Source: Streptomyces asiaticus
GTDB taxonomy: Bacteria > Actinomycetota > Actinomycetes > Streptomycetales > Streptomycetaceae
NCBI RefSeq assembly: GCF_018138715.1
Contig: NZ_JAGSHX010000006.1
Location: forward strand, 5,952,001-6,016,000
Direction: 5' to 3'
Length of the DNA stretch: 64,000 nt
Shown here: positions 52,314 through 61,788 of the stretch, one piece after another
Numbering within the stretch: position 1 is the first letter of the stretch
How the letters are laid out: each line of letters begins with the position of its first letter
Notes under the pieces: model-generated
The model's database searches: none
What the model was told of the DNA's origin: nothing
The model's input: only the letters and a program-made list of their open reading frames with translations
Position numbers and translations under genes: made by a program

Positions 52314-52982
52314 TCAGGCCGGGGTGAGCGCCGGGGGGAAGTCCAGGTCCGGCTCGTCGTATGAGCCGCTGTATCCCTGCTCCTCCTCCTGCTCCCGCTT
52401 CTTCTCCGGCCAGCTGGGATCCATCGCGCAGGACGATGTGCTGACGAAGCCGGAGAGCCGCTGATATTCCGGTTCCCAGGTCACCTGGATCGCGTAGCCG
52501 CCGTCGCGCTCCGCTTCTACGCTCCACTCCTCGATCTGCTCGTTCTTGCTGTACTCCGTGATGTGCCATCCCTTGCCCTCGAGGCGGTCGCGCACCCCGC
52601 GCAGGGCGGGGAGCGCGTCCGCCTTGCGCACCTTGCTCAAGGTCCACTCCTGGTACAGCCGGTACGCGCCGTCCACGGGCGGGTCGGCGAAGCTGAACAG
52701 GCCGTCCGGGTAGCAGTCGTTGGACCCGTAGGTGTTGTTGGTGAAGACGTCGACGTAGCCGCCTTCGAGGGCGCGGTCGATGCCGAGTGCCGCATAGGCG
52801 TCCTGGGAGTAGCCGGAGAGCCGGCGCGCCGTCTTCTCCGGGTCGACGTCGGGATAGGTCGAATCCGTGCTCGCGTACGCGAGCAGGGCCATGGCCACGG
52901 CCAGCACAAGGAGCACCACGCTGGCGCACCCGGCTCCGCACCCGCCGCAGCTCTTTCCGGCGGAAGCCTCGCTCTCGGTCAT
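52314..52982 (-). CDS. Membrane-anchored hypothetical protein
   Basis: 222 residues from ATG 52982. An N-terminal Cys/Gly-rich patch (CGGCGAGC) precedes one membrane span (about 18-36, VVLLVLAVAMALLAYA), then an extracytoplasmic domain with YPDGLFSFADPPVDGAYRLYQEWTLSKV and the last stretch rich in Glu. The tail (EEEQGYSGSYDEPDLDFPPAL) is acidic. I do not recognise a family. Confidence 0.75.
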   Translation of the reverse strand: MTESEASAGKSCGGCGAGCASVVLLVLAVAMALLAYASTDSTYPDVDPEKTARRLSGYSQDAYAALGIDRALEGGYVDVFTNNTYGSNDCYPDGLFSFADPPVDGAYRLYQEWTLSKVRKADALPALRGVRDRLEGKGWHITEYSKNEQIEEWSVEAERDGGYAIQVTWEPEYQRLSGFVSTSSCAMDPSWPEKKREQEEEQGYSGSYDEPDLDFPPALTPA

Positions 52983-53185
52983 GTACCGGACGGTAGGTCC
53001 CGGCCCCGGCGGGCCGGATCCGCGCGGCCGCTCATCGCGGCGTAGGTACCCGTACTCATACGAACGGGCCTGCACGCACCGCATTAGCCGTCATTAGCCG
53101 TCCGTTAGCAGAACGCCAATCCGCTCTTCGAAACTGAAGATCGTCCGGGAACGAGCCGAGAGAACAGAACAACAGGAGCACCACG

Positions 53186-53851
53186 ATGAACACCGTCACC
53201 AAGCGCTTCCGCGGCCGCGCCGGCCGCCGCATCGCCGCCGCCCTCGTCGTCGCCGCGGCGCTGGGCCTGGGCGCCACGGCCTGCGGTCCTGACGACTCCG
53301 AGTCCGCGGGTTCCTCGAACTCATCGGCCTCCGCCTCGGCCACGAGCAGCTCCTCCTCGGACAGCTCCGGCTCGCAGGGCCAGGACAGCGGCAGCACCGG
53401 CGGCGGGTCAGCCTCGAACGGCGGCGGGTCAGCCTCCAGCGGCGGCGGGTCAGCTTCGAACGGCGGCGGCTCCGCCTCCAGCGGCGGCGGGTCCGCCTCC
53501 ACCAGCGGCGGTTCGGACGCCACCGGCGGCGGCGCCGCAAACGCGGGCAACCACCGCACGGTCGTCGGCAAGCTGAAGTACCTCGCGCCCGGCAAGCTGA
53601 TCGTCAAGCCTGATGACGGCAGCACCGACCAGGCGTTCTACGTCTCCAACGCCACGCAGGTCCTCGGCGCGGCCGCGATCTGCGGCGAGGAGTCCGGACA
53701 CGTGGCCCTCGGCAAGGACGGCTACGGCACCACGAAGTGCACCGTGGACGATCTGGAGAAGGCCGCGAAGACCGGCAGCGTGACCGTCCGCGTCACCATG
53801 AGCACCAAGTCCGGCGGTGCCGAGACGGTCGAGGAGAAGTACCACCCGTAA
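53186..53851 (+). CDS. Secreted lipoprotein with Ser/Gly heptad-like repeats
   Basis: 221 residues. Basic N-terminus, hydrophobic stretch and lipobox LGATAC (Cys about 33) indicate a lipid-anchored protein. Residues 34-115 are a Ser/Gly linker with about six GGGSAS(N/S) repeats. The C-terminal 100 residues (NHRTVVGKLKYLAPGKLIVKPDD... CTVDDLEKAAKTG) are a compact domain of beta-barrel appearance I cannot assign. The repeats are coded by 21-bp units that vary only in the seventh codon. Confidence 0.82.
   Translation: MNTVTKRFRGRAGRRIAAALVVAAALGLGATACGPDDSESAGSSNSSASASATSSSSSDSSGSQGQDSGSTGGGSASNGGGSASSGGGSASNGGGSASSGGGSASTSGGSDATGGGAANAGNHRTVVGKLKYLAPGKLIVKPDDGSTDQAFYVSNATQVLGAAAICGEESGHVALGKDGYGTTKCTVDDLEKAAKTGSVTVRVTMSTKSGGAETVEEKYHP
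53398..53512 (+). repeat. 21-bp repeats coding GGGSAS units
   Basis: Units of GGCGGCGGGTCAGCCTCGAAC-type (21 bp) repeat about five times, alternating Asn and Ser at the last codon. In frame within the lipoprotein gene, so copy number changes would keep the frame. Confidence 0.8.
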
Positions 53852-53938
53852 GTCCCTCGCCACACGAATGGGCCGTCGGCTCCCGCGAGGGAGCCGACGG
53901 CCCGTTCGACGTCAATCCGCGCGGCCCGCCGCCAGGCG

Positions 53939-55552
53939 TCAGTGGCCGCCCGGGGCGCCCGCCGTGGCGGGCGGGAGGTCGGTCTGGACGCCCGGGTCGC
54001 CCGCGTCCGCCTTGTAGTCGGCCGAGGACGTCTCGTCCACGCCGTCCGGGGCCTTGACCGCCCGCAGGATCAGCGTCAGGACCACCGTGACCACCACGTT
54101 GAGCACGAAGGCGGTGAGGCCGATGTAGCCGATCTCGCCGATACCCGGCACATCGGCGGTGTTGCCGAAGTGCTTCTGGGTGCCGCTCGGGGTGTCGTAC
54201 GCCTTCCACGTTCCGTAGACCATGCCGACCGCCCAGCCCGCCAGCAGCGCCCAGCGGTGGAACCAGCGGGTGAACAGGCCGCCCACCAGGGCCGGGAAGG
54301 TCTGGAGGATCCAGATGCCGCCCAACAGCTGGAAGTTGATCGCGACGGTCTTGTCCATGCCCAGCACGAAGATCAGCGCACCGACCTTCACCAGCAGCGA
54401 GACCAGCTTGGAGACCTTGGTCTCCTCCTCGGCCGTGGCGTTCGGCCGCAGGAAGTCCTTGTAGATGTTGCGGGTGAAGAGGTTGGCCGCGGCGATCGAC
54501 ATGATGGCCGCCGGGACGAGCGCGCCGATGCCGATCGCGGCGAAGGCGACGCCCGTGAACCAGTCGGGGAACATGTCCTCGAAGAGCTGGGGGATGGCCA
54601 GCTGGCCGTTCTCGACCGTCACCCCGGCGGCGATGGCCATGAAGCCCAGCAGCGCCAGCAGCCCCAGCATCAGCGAGTACAGCGGCAGGATCGTGGTGTT
54701 GCGGCGGATCACCTCACGGCTGCGGCTGGAGAGCGTCGCCGTGATCGAGTGCGGATACATGAACAGCGCGAGCGCCGAGCCCAGGGCCAGCGTGCCGTAC
54801 GCCCATTGGCCCTCCGCGGCCGGCGCCAGCCCGCCCGCCCCGGCCTTGGTGAACTTGTCGTTCGCCGCGCTGAAGATGTCGTCGAAGCCACCCAGCTTGA
54901 TCGGGATGTAGATGATCGCCACCGCGATGACGATGTAGATCAGGGTGTCCTTGACGAACGCGATCAGCGCGGGGGCGCGCAGACCCGAGGAGTAGGTGTA
55001 CGCCGCGAGCACACCGAAGGCGATCAGCAGCGGCAGGTCCTTGATGAACCAGTTGGTGTTCTCGCCGCCGCCGACGCCCATCACGTCCAGCACCGCCTGG
55101 ATGCCCACCAGCTGGAGGGCGATGTACGGCATGGTGGCGAGGATGCCGGTGATCGCGACGGCCAGCGAAAGTCCCTTGGAGCCGAAGCGGCCGCGGACGA
55201 AGTCCGAGGTGGTGACGTACCCGTGCTTATGGGACACCGACCAGAGCCGGGGCAGGAAGGTGAAGATCAGCGGGTAGACCAGGATGGTGTACGGGACCGC
55301 GAAGAACCCGGCCGCGCCGGTCGCGTAGATCGCGGCCGGGACGGCGACGAAGGTGTACGCGGTGTACAGGTCGCCGCCGAGCAGGAACCAGGTGATCCAG
55401 GTGCCGAAGCTGCGGCCGCCCAGACCCCACTCGTCGAGGTTGTTGGCGTTCTCGGCGGCGCGCCAGCGCGCGGCCAGGAAGCCCATGACCGTGACGGCCA
55501 CGAAGAAGAAGATGAAGACGGCGAGCGCGACGCCGTTCACTCCGCCGTTCAT
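53939..55552 (-). CDS. Sodium:solute symporter (monocarboxylate permease MctP-like)
   Basis: 537 residues, twelve to thirteen membrane spans. SSS-family transporter; WGLGGRSFGTWITWFLLGGDLYTAYTFVAVP near the N-terminus is the substrate/Na region. The pairing with a small DUF3311 protein and the sequence resemble MctP, an uptake system for monocarboxylates such as pyruvate and lactate. Substrate is inference. The start overlaps the DUF3311 stop (ATGA). C-terminus is acidic. Confidence 0.88.
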   Translation of the reverse strand: MNGGVNGVALAVFIFFFVAVTVMGFLAARWRAAENANNLDEWGLGGRSFGTWITWFLLGGDLYTAYTFVAVPAAIYATGAAGFFAVPYTILVYPLIFTFLPRLWSVSHKHGYVTTSDFVRGRFGSKGLSLAVAITGILATMPYIALQLVGIQAVLDVMGVGGGENTNWFIKDLPLLIAFGVLAAYTYSSGLRAPALIAFVKDTLIYIVIAVAIIYIPIKLGGFDDIFSAANDKFTKAGAGGLAPAAEGQWAYGTLALGSALALFMYPHSITATLSSRSREVIRRNTTILPLYSLMLGLLALLGFMAIAAGVTVENGQLAIPQLFEDMFPDWFTGVAFAAIGIGALVPAAIMSIAAANLFTRNIYKDFLRPNATAEEETKVSKLVSLLVKVGALIFVLGMDKTVAINFQLLGGIWILQTFPALVGGLFTRWFHRWALLAGWAVGMVYGTWKAYDTPSGTQKHFGNTADVPGIGEIGYIGLTAFVLNVVVTVVLTLILRAVKAPDGVDETSSADYKADAGDPGVQTDLPPATAGAPGGH

Positions 55553-55809
55553 GCGGAGTCACCCCCCTTGCGCTCCCGCCGCTCACGGCGGACCAGGACG
55601 TAGGCGACCGAGGTCAGCACGGCCGAGATCGGCACCCAGAGCATCTGGTACCAGTAGAAGAACGGGATCCCGATGAAGGCCGGCTCGACCTTGCCGTACG
55701 AACCGACCCAGAGCATCCCGACAAACGGGGCGATCAGGCACAGAGCGGCCACGACGCGCGTGGGCGTCACGACCGGTCTCCTGCCGGGTGAAGCGGACGT
55801 GTCTGACAT
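55549..55809 (-). CDS. DUF3311 small membrane protein
   Basis: 86 residues with two membrane spans (VVAALCLIAPFVGMLWVGSYG and FFYWYQMLWVPISAVLTSVAYVLV). Typical partner of MctP-type symporters; FFYWYQMLWVP is the family hallmark. Translationally coupled to the symporter, possibly an accessory subunit. Confidence 0.9.
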   Translation of the reverse strand: MSDTSASPGRRPVVTPTRVVAALCLIAPFVGMLWVGSYGKVEPAFIGIPFFYWYQMLWVPISAVLTSVAYVLVRRERRERKGGDSA

Positions 55810-55971
55810 GTGGCGGGCTCCAGTCCCCTCGGCTCATCACCTGCGTCGCAGTCGATACCTGCGGCACAGTCGATCACCTGGATCACAGCTGATCATTTGT
55901 GTAATGCGCAGGAAATCTAAGCCCGGGGCCCGGCGGCAGTCACTACCTGTCCGTATATCGGTATGAGAAAG

Positions 55972-56102
55972 TTGACGTCTCCCCCTCATGGATGAGGGGA
56001 TTCCCGCCTGGCCGCCGTTGTTGAGCGGCGACCTTCGGGTGGTTCCTGCTTCATCCACCCACCGCCCGGCTTGCCGGGTCTTACACGGGCTCCACAGGCG
56101 TT
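55972..56102 (-). mobile_element. Right end and predicted omega-RNA region of the TnpB element
   Basis: Just after the tnpB stop codon (minus-strand direction) the DNA reads GACCCGGCAAGCCGGGC, GGTGGGTGGATGAAGCAGG, AACCACCCGAAGG, then a hairpin CCCCTCAT-CC-ATGAGGGG (55982-55999) and the end sequence GGAGACGTCAA (55972-55982). IS200/IS605-like right ends have exactly this hairpin followed by GATGTCAA. TnpB guide RNAs are made from this region; the guide would be the flanking 20 bp at 55952-55971. Confidence 0.78.
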
Positions 56103-57260
56103 TTACGTGTCGGCCCGCCCGGCCGCCATGATGCTCCGCCCCTCAAGGCGGAGGTTGTACTCAGCGTTCTGGTCCCGGTCGTGCCGGGCTCCGCAGTCGC
56201 ATGTCCAGGTGCGTATCGGCAGCCCTTTCTTCCCCTTCGGCCCGGTGAGCGCGCCGCAGTTGGAGCACAACTGGGTGGAGGGAAAGAACCGGTCCACCTT
56301 GACGAAGGTCCGCCCGTATCGTGCGCATTTCACTTCGAGGGTACGGGCGAACATGCCCAAGGACTGGTCCTGAACGGACTTGCCGAACCGGCCGCGTGCC
56401 ATGCCCTTCACGTTCAGGTTCTCCAAGTAGGCCGCTTGGCTCTCGCGGACCACCTGGGTGGTTTCCTGCTCGATGAAGTCGCGCCGCTGATCGGCGATGC
56501 GCGCGTGGATCTTGGCTACGGCCAGCTTGGCCTTACGACGGTTGCTGCTTCCCTGGGCGCACCGGCTCAGCTTGCGCTGGGCGCGGCGGAGTTTCTTCTC
56601 CTGACGGCGGAAGAACTTCGGAGAGGCGATCTTGCGCCCGCGCAACACCGCATACGAGGACAGGCCCAGGTCGATGCCGGTGTCCGTCTCCTCCCGGTCC
56701 AACTCGGGAAGCGGCTTGTCATCGGTCTCGACCACGAACGACGCGAAGTACCTTCCGGCCGCGTCCTTGATGACCGTGACCGATGACGGGTCGGAGGGAA
56801 GCTCCCGGGACCAGCGGACAGAGATGTCGCCGATCTTCGGGAGCCGGAGCCTGCCCTCCCCGGTGATGGAGAAGCGGGCGGCTTTGGTGAACCTGACCGC
56901 CTGGCGGGAGGTCTTCTTCTTGAAGCGCGGCGGCCCGATCTTCGGCCCCTTGCGTGTGCCCTTCTTCGAGGCGAAGAAGTTAGAGTACGCGGTCCTCAAG
57001 TCGCGCAGGGACGACTGGAGTACGACCGCCGATACCTCGCCGAGCCATGCACGCTCGGGCGCCTTCTTCGCCTCGGTGATGACCAGCTTCGCCAGCTCGA
57101 CAATCGACGGGACTGGCTTTCCCTGCTTGTATGCCTCCTGTCGGATGCGTAATGCGTCGTTCCATACGACGCGGGAGCACCCGAACGCCTTCGCCAGCTT
57201 GATCCCCTGCGGGGCGCTCGGATACACGCGGAACTGGTACCTGAGCTTCACGACAATCAC
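56103..57260 (-). CDS. tnpB: IS200/IS605-type TnpB RNA-guided nuclease
   Basis: 385 residues, full length. N-terminal OrfB helix-turn-helix part (LRYQFRVYPSAPQGIKLAKAFGCSRVVWNDALR), RuvC residues D197 (GIDLGLSS), E280 (YLENLNVKG) and D361/D363 (HDRDQNAEYN), and the zinc finger CSNC...CDCG (C332, C335, C354, C356). All catalytic residues are present, so it should be active. No tnpA transposase is nearby, so it is an IS1341-like, TnpB-only element or a retained nuclease. Divergent from a small ribbon-helix-helix gene, 28 bp apart. Confidence 0.93.
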   Translation of the reverse strand: MIVVKLRYQFRVYPSAPQGIKLAKAFGCSRVVWNDALRIRQEAYKQGKPVPSIVELAKLVITEAKKAPERAWLGEVSAVVLQSSLRDLRTAYSNFFASKKGTRKGPKIGPPRFKKKTSRQAVRFTKAARFSITGEGRLRLPKIGDISVRWSRELPSDPSSVTVIKDAAGRYFASFVVETDDKPLPELDREETDTGIDLGLSSYAVLRGRKIASPKFFRRQEKKLRRAQRKLSRCAQGSSNRRKAKLAVAKIHARIADQRRDFIEQETTQVVRESQAAYLENLNVKGMARGRFGKSVQDQSLGMFARTLEVKCARYGRTFVKVDRFFPSTQLCSNCGALTGPKGKKGLPIRTWTCDCGARHDRDQNAEYNLRLEGRSIMAAGRADT

Positions 57261-57277
57261 GATATCACCGTGACACT

Positions 57278-57290
57278 ATGATGGCATCAT
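57278..57290. promoter_or_regulatory. ATGATG-G-CATCAT palindrome between tnpB and the RHH gene
   Basis: A perfect 13-bp palindrome overlapping the ATG of the 49-aa ribbon-helix-helix gene and 18 bp upstream of the tnpB start. RHH proteins bind short palindromes of this size in pairs, so it could repress both genes. Confidence 0.6.
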
Positions 57291-57438
57291 GGTTCAGTTG
57301 ACTCTGCGGCTCCCCGATGATGTACATGCCCGGCTGACCGCTCAGGCGGAAGCCGACCGGCGGTCCCTCAACTCGGAGATCATCCACCTGCTTGAGGCCG
57401 CTCTCACCGCCGTGGGCGCAGACGACGAATCGCCCTGA
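57289..57438 (+). CDS. Arc-like ribbon-helix-helix DNA-binding protein
   Basis: A 49-residue ORF (MVQLTLRLPDDVHARLTAQA then EADRRSLNSEIIHLLEAALT). The beta strand QLTLRLPDDV followed by two helices, with RSLNSEIIHLL in the second, is the Arc/MetJ (HicB-like antitoxin) ribbon-helix-helix pattern. It is divergent from tnpB, with only 28 bp between starts. No toxin gene is adjacent, so it is not a plain toxin-antitoxin pair. It is probably the regulator of the TnpB unit. Confidence 0.82.
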   Translation: MVQLTLRLPDDVHARLTAQAEADRRSLNSEIIHLLEAALTAVGADDESP

Positions 57439-57485
57439 CGGCGATTGGTCTTTCCCTGCCCCGCTACGCGGGAAAGCAGCTACAC

Positions 57486-57505
57486 CTCCGCCCTGAAGGG
57501 TGGAG
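57486..57505. mobile_element. Hairpin that may mark the left end of the TnpB element
   Basis: CTCCGCCCT-GA-AGGGTGGAG, a 9-bp stem with one GU pair, 48 bp after the RHH stop. Similar hairpins (CCCTGAAGGG type) occur near the ends of IS605-like elements. If this is the left end, the mobile unit spans about 55972-57510 and carries the RHH gene as cargo. Confidence 0.5.
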
Positions 57506-57617
57506 TACTGCCGACGGATCCGATAGCCGGTCAGCAGTACCAGGGCTCTGGCCGGTCAGTCGTAGAGCTGTCAGCGGTACCAAAGCCCGGCTGAGCCCGG
57601 CGGCGCCGCCACGCTGC

Positions 57618-58490
<873 letters not shown>

Positions 58491-58599
58491 TCACATCGTG
58501 GCACGGTCCCGGCTCCGGGCGGTCCGCCGGTCCGGATGTCGGGAAGTGTCGGTCCGGTAACGGAGCCGCCGGTGACTCTTATACACCCTTGACACCCCA

Positions 58600-58615
58600 A
58601 AAGGTCTAGGCCAAG
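58600..58615. promoter_or_regulatory. DasR responsive element (dre) 1
   Basis: AAAGGTCTAGGCCAAG against the known consensus ACTGGTCTAGACCACT: matches in the core GGTCTAG-CCA. In the dasR-dasA gap, 24 bp from dre 2. Confidence 0.85.
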
Positions 58616-58623
58616 CTGCGGGC

Positions 58624-58639
58624 ACTGGTCTGGACCATT
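58624..58639. promoter_or_regulatory. DasR responsive element (dre) 2
   Basis: ACTGGTCTGGACCATT, differing from the consensus at only two positions. Two dre sites upstream of dasA are known in S. coelicolor. Confidence 0.92.
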
Positions 58640-58673
58640 AAACCCCCTGATCCGGCCTTCTGAGGAGAGTGCT

Positions 58674-59945
58674 GTGAAGCGTGGGCTCATAGCGGCGACG
58701 GGTGTCGCGGCAATGCTGGTATCCGTCGCGGCCTGTGGGTCCGACGGCGATGACGACAAGGCCGGAGCGGACGGTTTTAAGGGGCAGACGCTCACCGTCT
58801 GGGCGATGGACGGCTCCACGCCGGACGGCTGGACGAAGGATGTCAAGGCCGCTTTCGAGAAGAAGACGGGCGCCAAGCTGAAGCTGGAGACCCAGCAGTG
58901 GAACGGCATCCAGCAGAAGGTGACCACCGCGCTCTCGGAATCCAATCCGCCGGATGTGCTGGAGATCGGCAACACCCAGACCCCGTCCTACGCGCAGACC
59001 GGCGGACTGGCCGAACTGGATGACCTGAAGAAGTCGATCGGCGCCGACTGGTCGGAGTCGATCAACAAGTCCGCGGTCTACGACGGCAAGCAGTACGCGG
59101 CGCCGTGGTACGCGGCCAACCGGGTCGTCCTCTACAACAAGAAGATCTGGGCCGAGGCCGGGATCAAGGACACTCCCAAGACCCGTACCGAGTTCTTCCA
59201 GGACCTCGACGCCATCCAGAAGAAGACCGAGGCCGAGCCCATCTATCTGCCGGGCCAGAACTGGTACTTCTTCGACGGGCTGACCATCGGCACCGGCGCC
59301 GACCTGGTGAAGAAGGACGGCGACAAGTGGGTCTCCAACCTCGCCGACCCCAAGGTCGGCAAGGCCATGGACATCTACAAGCAGTACCAGTCCTTCAGCA
59401 AGGCCCCCAAGGACAAGGACGAGGCCACCCCGCAGCAGGGCGAGGTCTTCGCCAAGGGCAAGACCGGCGCCTTCATCGGCATGGGCTGGGAGGCCGGGAT
59501 CGCGATCAAGGCCAACCCGAAGATCGAGAAGGACATCGGCTACTTCACCATCCCGGGTGAGACCGCGGGCAAGCCGGAGGGCGTCTTCCTCGGCGGCTCC
59601 AACCTCGCGATCGCCGCGGGCAGTGAGAAGCAGGAACTGGCCAAGGAGTTCCTGAGGATCGCGCTCAATGACACCCACGAGGGACAGCTCGCCAAGGAAG
59701 GCGGCGTCATCCCCAACAAGGAGTCGCTCCAGGCGCAGCTCAAGGGCAACGCCGCCGCGCAGGCGGCCGCCCCGGCCGCGGCGACCGGCGGCACCACCCC
59801 GCTGATCCCCGAATGGGCCGCGGTGGAGAACGCCCCGAACCCCGTCAAGACCTATATGACCGCCGTGCTCAACGGTAAGTCGCCCGCCGAGGCGGCGAAG
59901 TCGGTCGAGGACGAGCTGAACAAGCGCCTCAGCCAGGAGCGTTGA
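58674..59945 (+). CDS. dasA: N,N'-diacetylchitobiose ABC transporter substrate-binding lipoprotein DasA
   Basis: 423 residues, GTG start with GAGGAGAG upstream. Signal peptide with lipobox SVAAC (Cys about 20), then a family 1 extracellular sugar-binding fold (TLTVWAMDGSTPDGWTKDVKAAFEKKTGAKLKLE...). Followed by two permease genes; no ATPase is encoded, since the shared MsiK ATPase elsewhere powers such systems in Streptomyces. First gene after the dre sites. Confidence 0.95.
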   Translation: MKRGLIAATGVAAMLVSVAACGSDGDDDKAGADGFKGQTLTVWAMDGSTPDGWTKDVKAAFEKKTGAKLKLETQQWNGIQQKVTTALSESNPPDVLEIGNTQTPSYAQTGGLAELDDLKKSIGADWSESINKSAVYDGKQYAAPWYAANRVVLYNKKIWAEAGIKDTPKTRTEFFQDLDAIQKKTEAEPIYLPGQNWYFFDGLTIGTGADLVKKDGDKWVSNLADPKVGKAMDIYKQYQSFSKAPKDKDEATPQQGEVFAKGKTGAFIGMGWEAGIAIKANPKIEKDIGYFTIPGETAGKPEGVFLGGSNLAIAAGSEKQELAKEFLRIALNDTHEGQLAKEGGVIPNKESLQAQLKGNAAAQAAAPAAATGGTTPLIPEWAAVENAPNPVKTYMTAVLNGKSPAEAAKSVEDELNKRLSQER

Positions 59946-59950
59946 GCCCG

Positions 59951-60952
59951 ATGGCCGTAGCGACCGAACGCCAGGACCCCGGCCCGGCGGCGGCCGGGGT
60001 CCGCCGGGGCGGGGCACCGCCGGGCACCCGCCGCCCGGCCCCGGGCCCCGCCGGGCGCGCACGGCTGACCGGCGCCGCCCCGTACCTCCTGCTGCTGCCC
60101 GCGCTGGCGGCGACCGCGCTGCTGCTGGGCTGGCCGCTGGTCAAGGACGGCCTGCTGTCGTTCCAGAACCTCAATATGCGGCAGCTGATCCAGCACCTCA
60201 CCGAGTGGAACGGGGTCGACAACTACCGCGAGGCGCTGACCAGCGAGGACTTCTGGCGGGTCACCCTCCGGTCGGTGATCTTCACCGCGGTCAACGTGGT
60301 GCTGATCATGCTGCTCGGCACCCTGGTCGGACTGCTGCTGGCCCGCCTCGGCAGCACGATGCGGCTGCTGCTCTCGGTCGGCCTGGTGCTGGCCTGGGCC
60401 ATGCCGACCATCGCCGCCACCACCGTCTTCCAGTGGCTCTTCGCCACCCGCTTCGGGGTGGTCAACTGGGTGCTGGACGCGCTCGGCTGGCACTCCATGG
60501 CGCACTACAACTGGACCGGCGGCCAGTTCTCCACGTTCTTCGTCATCACCGTGCTGATCGTCTGGCAGTCGATCCCCTTCGTGGCGATCAACCTCTACGC
60601 CGCGACCACCACCATCCCCGGTGAGCTCTACGAGGCGGCCGCGCTCGACGGCGCCGGCGGCTGGAAGAGCTTCACCTCGGTGACCTTCCCCTTCCTCAAG
60701 CCGTTCCTGCTGGCCACGACGTTCCTCGAAGTCATCTGGGTCTTCAAGGCGTTCGCCCAGGTCTTCGCGATCAACGAGGGCGGCCCCGACCGGCTCACCG
60801 AGACCCTCCCCGTCTACGCCTTCATCGAGGGCGTCGGCAACCAGCACTACGGCATGGGCGCCGCGATCTCGCTGCTGACCATCGCGGTCCTGCTGGCGCT
60901 GACCTCCTACTACCTCCGGATCGTGCTCAGGCAAGAGGAGGACGAGCTGTGA
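59951..60952 (+). CDS. dasB: Chitobiose ABC transporter permease DasB
   Basis: 333 residues from ATG 59951 (AGGAG about 10 bases upstream; TTG 59942 overlaps the dasA stop). Disordered N-terminus of 40 residues, then six membrane spans. EAAxxDGAGGWKSF is the EAA loop that contacts the ATPase (ELYEAAALDGAGGWKSFTSVTFPFLKP). MalF-like member of the operon. Confidence 0.95.
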   Translation: MAVATERQDPGPAAAGVRRGGAPPGTRRPAPGPAGRARLTGAAPYLLLLPALAATALLLGWPLVKDGLLSFQNLNMRQLIQHLTEWNGVDNYREALTSEDFWRVTLRSVIFTAVNVVLIMLLGTLVGLLLARLGSTMRLLLSVGLVLAWAMPTIAATTVFQWLFATRFGVVNWVLDALGWHSMAHYNWTGGQFSTFFVITVLIVWQSIPFVAINLYAATTTIPGELYEAAALDGAGGWKSFTSVTFPFLKPFLLATTFLEVIWVFKAFAQVFAINEGGPDRLTETLPVYAFIEGVGNQHYGMGAAISLLTIAVLLALTSYYLRIVLRQEEDEL

Positions 60953-61779
60953 AGCGCTCACCGCTCGCCCGGCTGTGGCCCAACGCGACCGCCGTCGTGC
61001 TCTTTCTCGGCTTCGCGTTCCCCGTCTACTGGATGTTCAGCACGGCCCTCAAGCCGACCTCGGACATCATCTCGGAAGACCCGGTGTGGTTCCCGACCGG
61101 AGCCACGCTCGAACACTTCCGGAAGGCCATGGACGCGGAGCACTTCTGGACCCTGGTGGGCAACTCGCTCACCGTCACCCTCTCGGCGGTCGGCCTCTCC
61201 CTGCTGATCGCGCTGCTCGCGTCGTTCGCCCTCGCCCGGATGCGGTTCAAGGGGCGCCGCGGCTTCCTGGTGACGTTCATGATCGCGCAGATGGCGCCCT
61301 GGGAGGTCCTGGTCATCGCCATCTACATGCTGGTGCGCGACGGCGACATGCTGAACAGCCTGCTTCCGCTGACCCTGTTCTACATGGTCATGGTGCTGCC
61401 CTTCACCATCCTCACGCTCCGCGCCTACGTGGCCGCGATCCCCAAGGAGCTGGAGGAGTCCGCGATGGTGGACGGCTGCACCCGTCCGCAGGCGTTCATC
61501 CGGGTGATCTTCCCGCTGCTCGCCCCCGGCCTGATGGCCACCTCGCTCTTCGGCTTCATCACGGCCTGGAACGAATTCCCGCTCGTGCTCATCCTGAACA
61601 AGGATCCGGGCGCCCAGACGCTTCCGCTGTGGCTGTCCAGCTTCCAGACCGCCTTCGGCGACGACTGGGGTGCCACCATGGCGGCGGCGTCGCTGTTCGC
61701 CATCCCGATCCTGCTCCTGTTCCTGTTTCTGCAACGCAAGGCGGTCGGTGGGCTCACTTCCGGCGCTGTGAAGGGATGA
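60949..61779 (+). CDS. dasC: Chitobiose ABC transporter permease DasC
   Basis: 276 residues, GTG start overlapping dasB by four bases. Six spans, MalG-like, EAA loop ELEESAMVDGCTRPQAFIRVIFPLLAPG. Third gene of dasABC. Confidence 0.95.
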   Translation: MKRSPLARLWPNATAVVLFLGFAFPVYWMFSTALKPTSDIISEDPVWFPTGATLEHFRKAMDAEHFWTLVGNSLTVTLSAVGLSLLIALLASFALARMRFKGRRGFLVTFMIAQMAPWEVLVIAIYMLVRDGDMLNSLLPLTLFYMVMVLPFTILTLRAYVAAIPKELEESAMVDGCTRPQAFIRVIFPLLAPGLMATSLFGFITAWNEFPLVLILNKDPGAQTLPLWLSSFQTAFGDDWGATMAAASLFAIPILLLFLFLQRKAVGGLTSGAVKG

Positions 61780-61788
61780 TCCCGGTTT

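Noticed and set aside
53939..55603. 553-codon plus-strand ORF over the symporter
   Set aside because: Charged low-complexity shadow of a clear membrane transporter gene.
57289..57438. Toxin-antitoxin operon
   Set aside because: The RHH protein looks like an antitoxin, but no toxin ORF follows on its strand before dasR.
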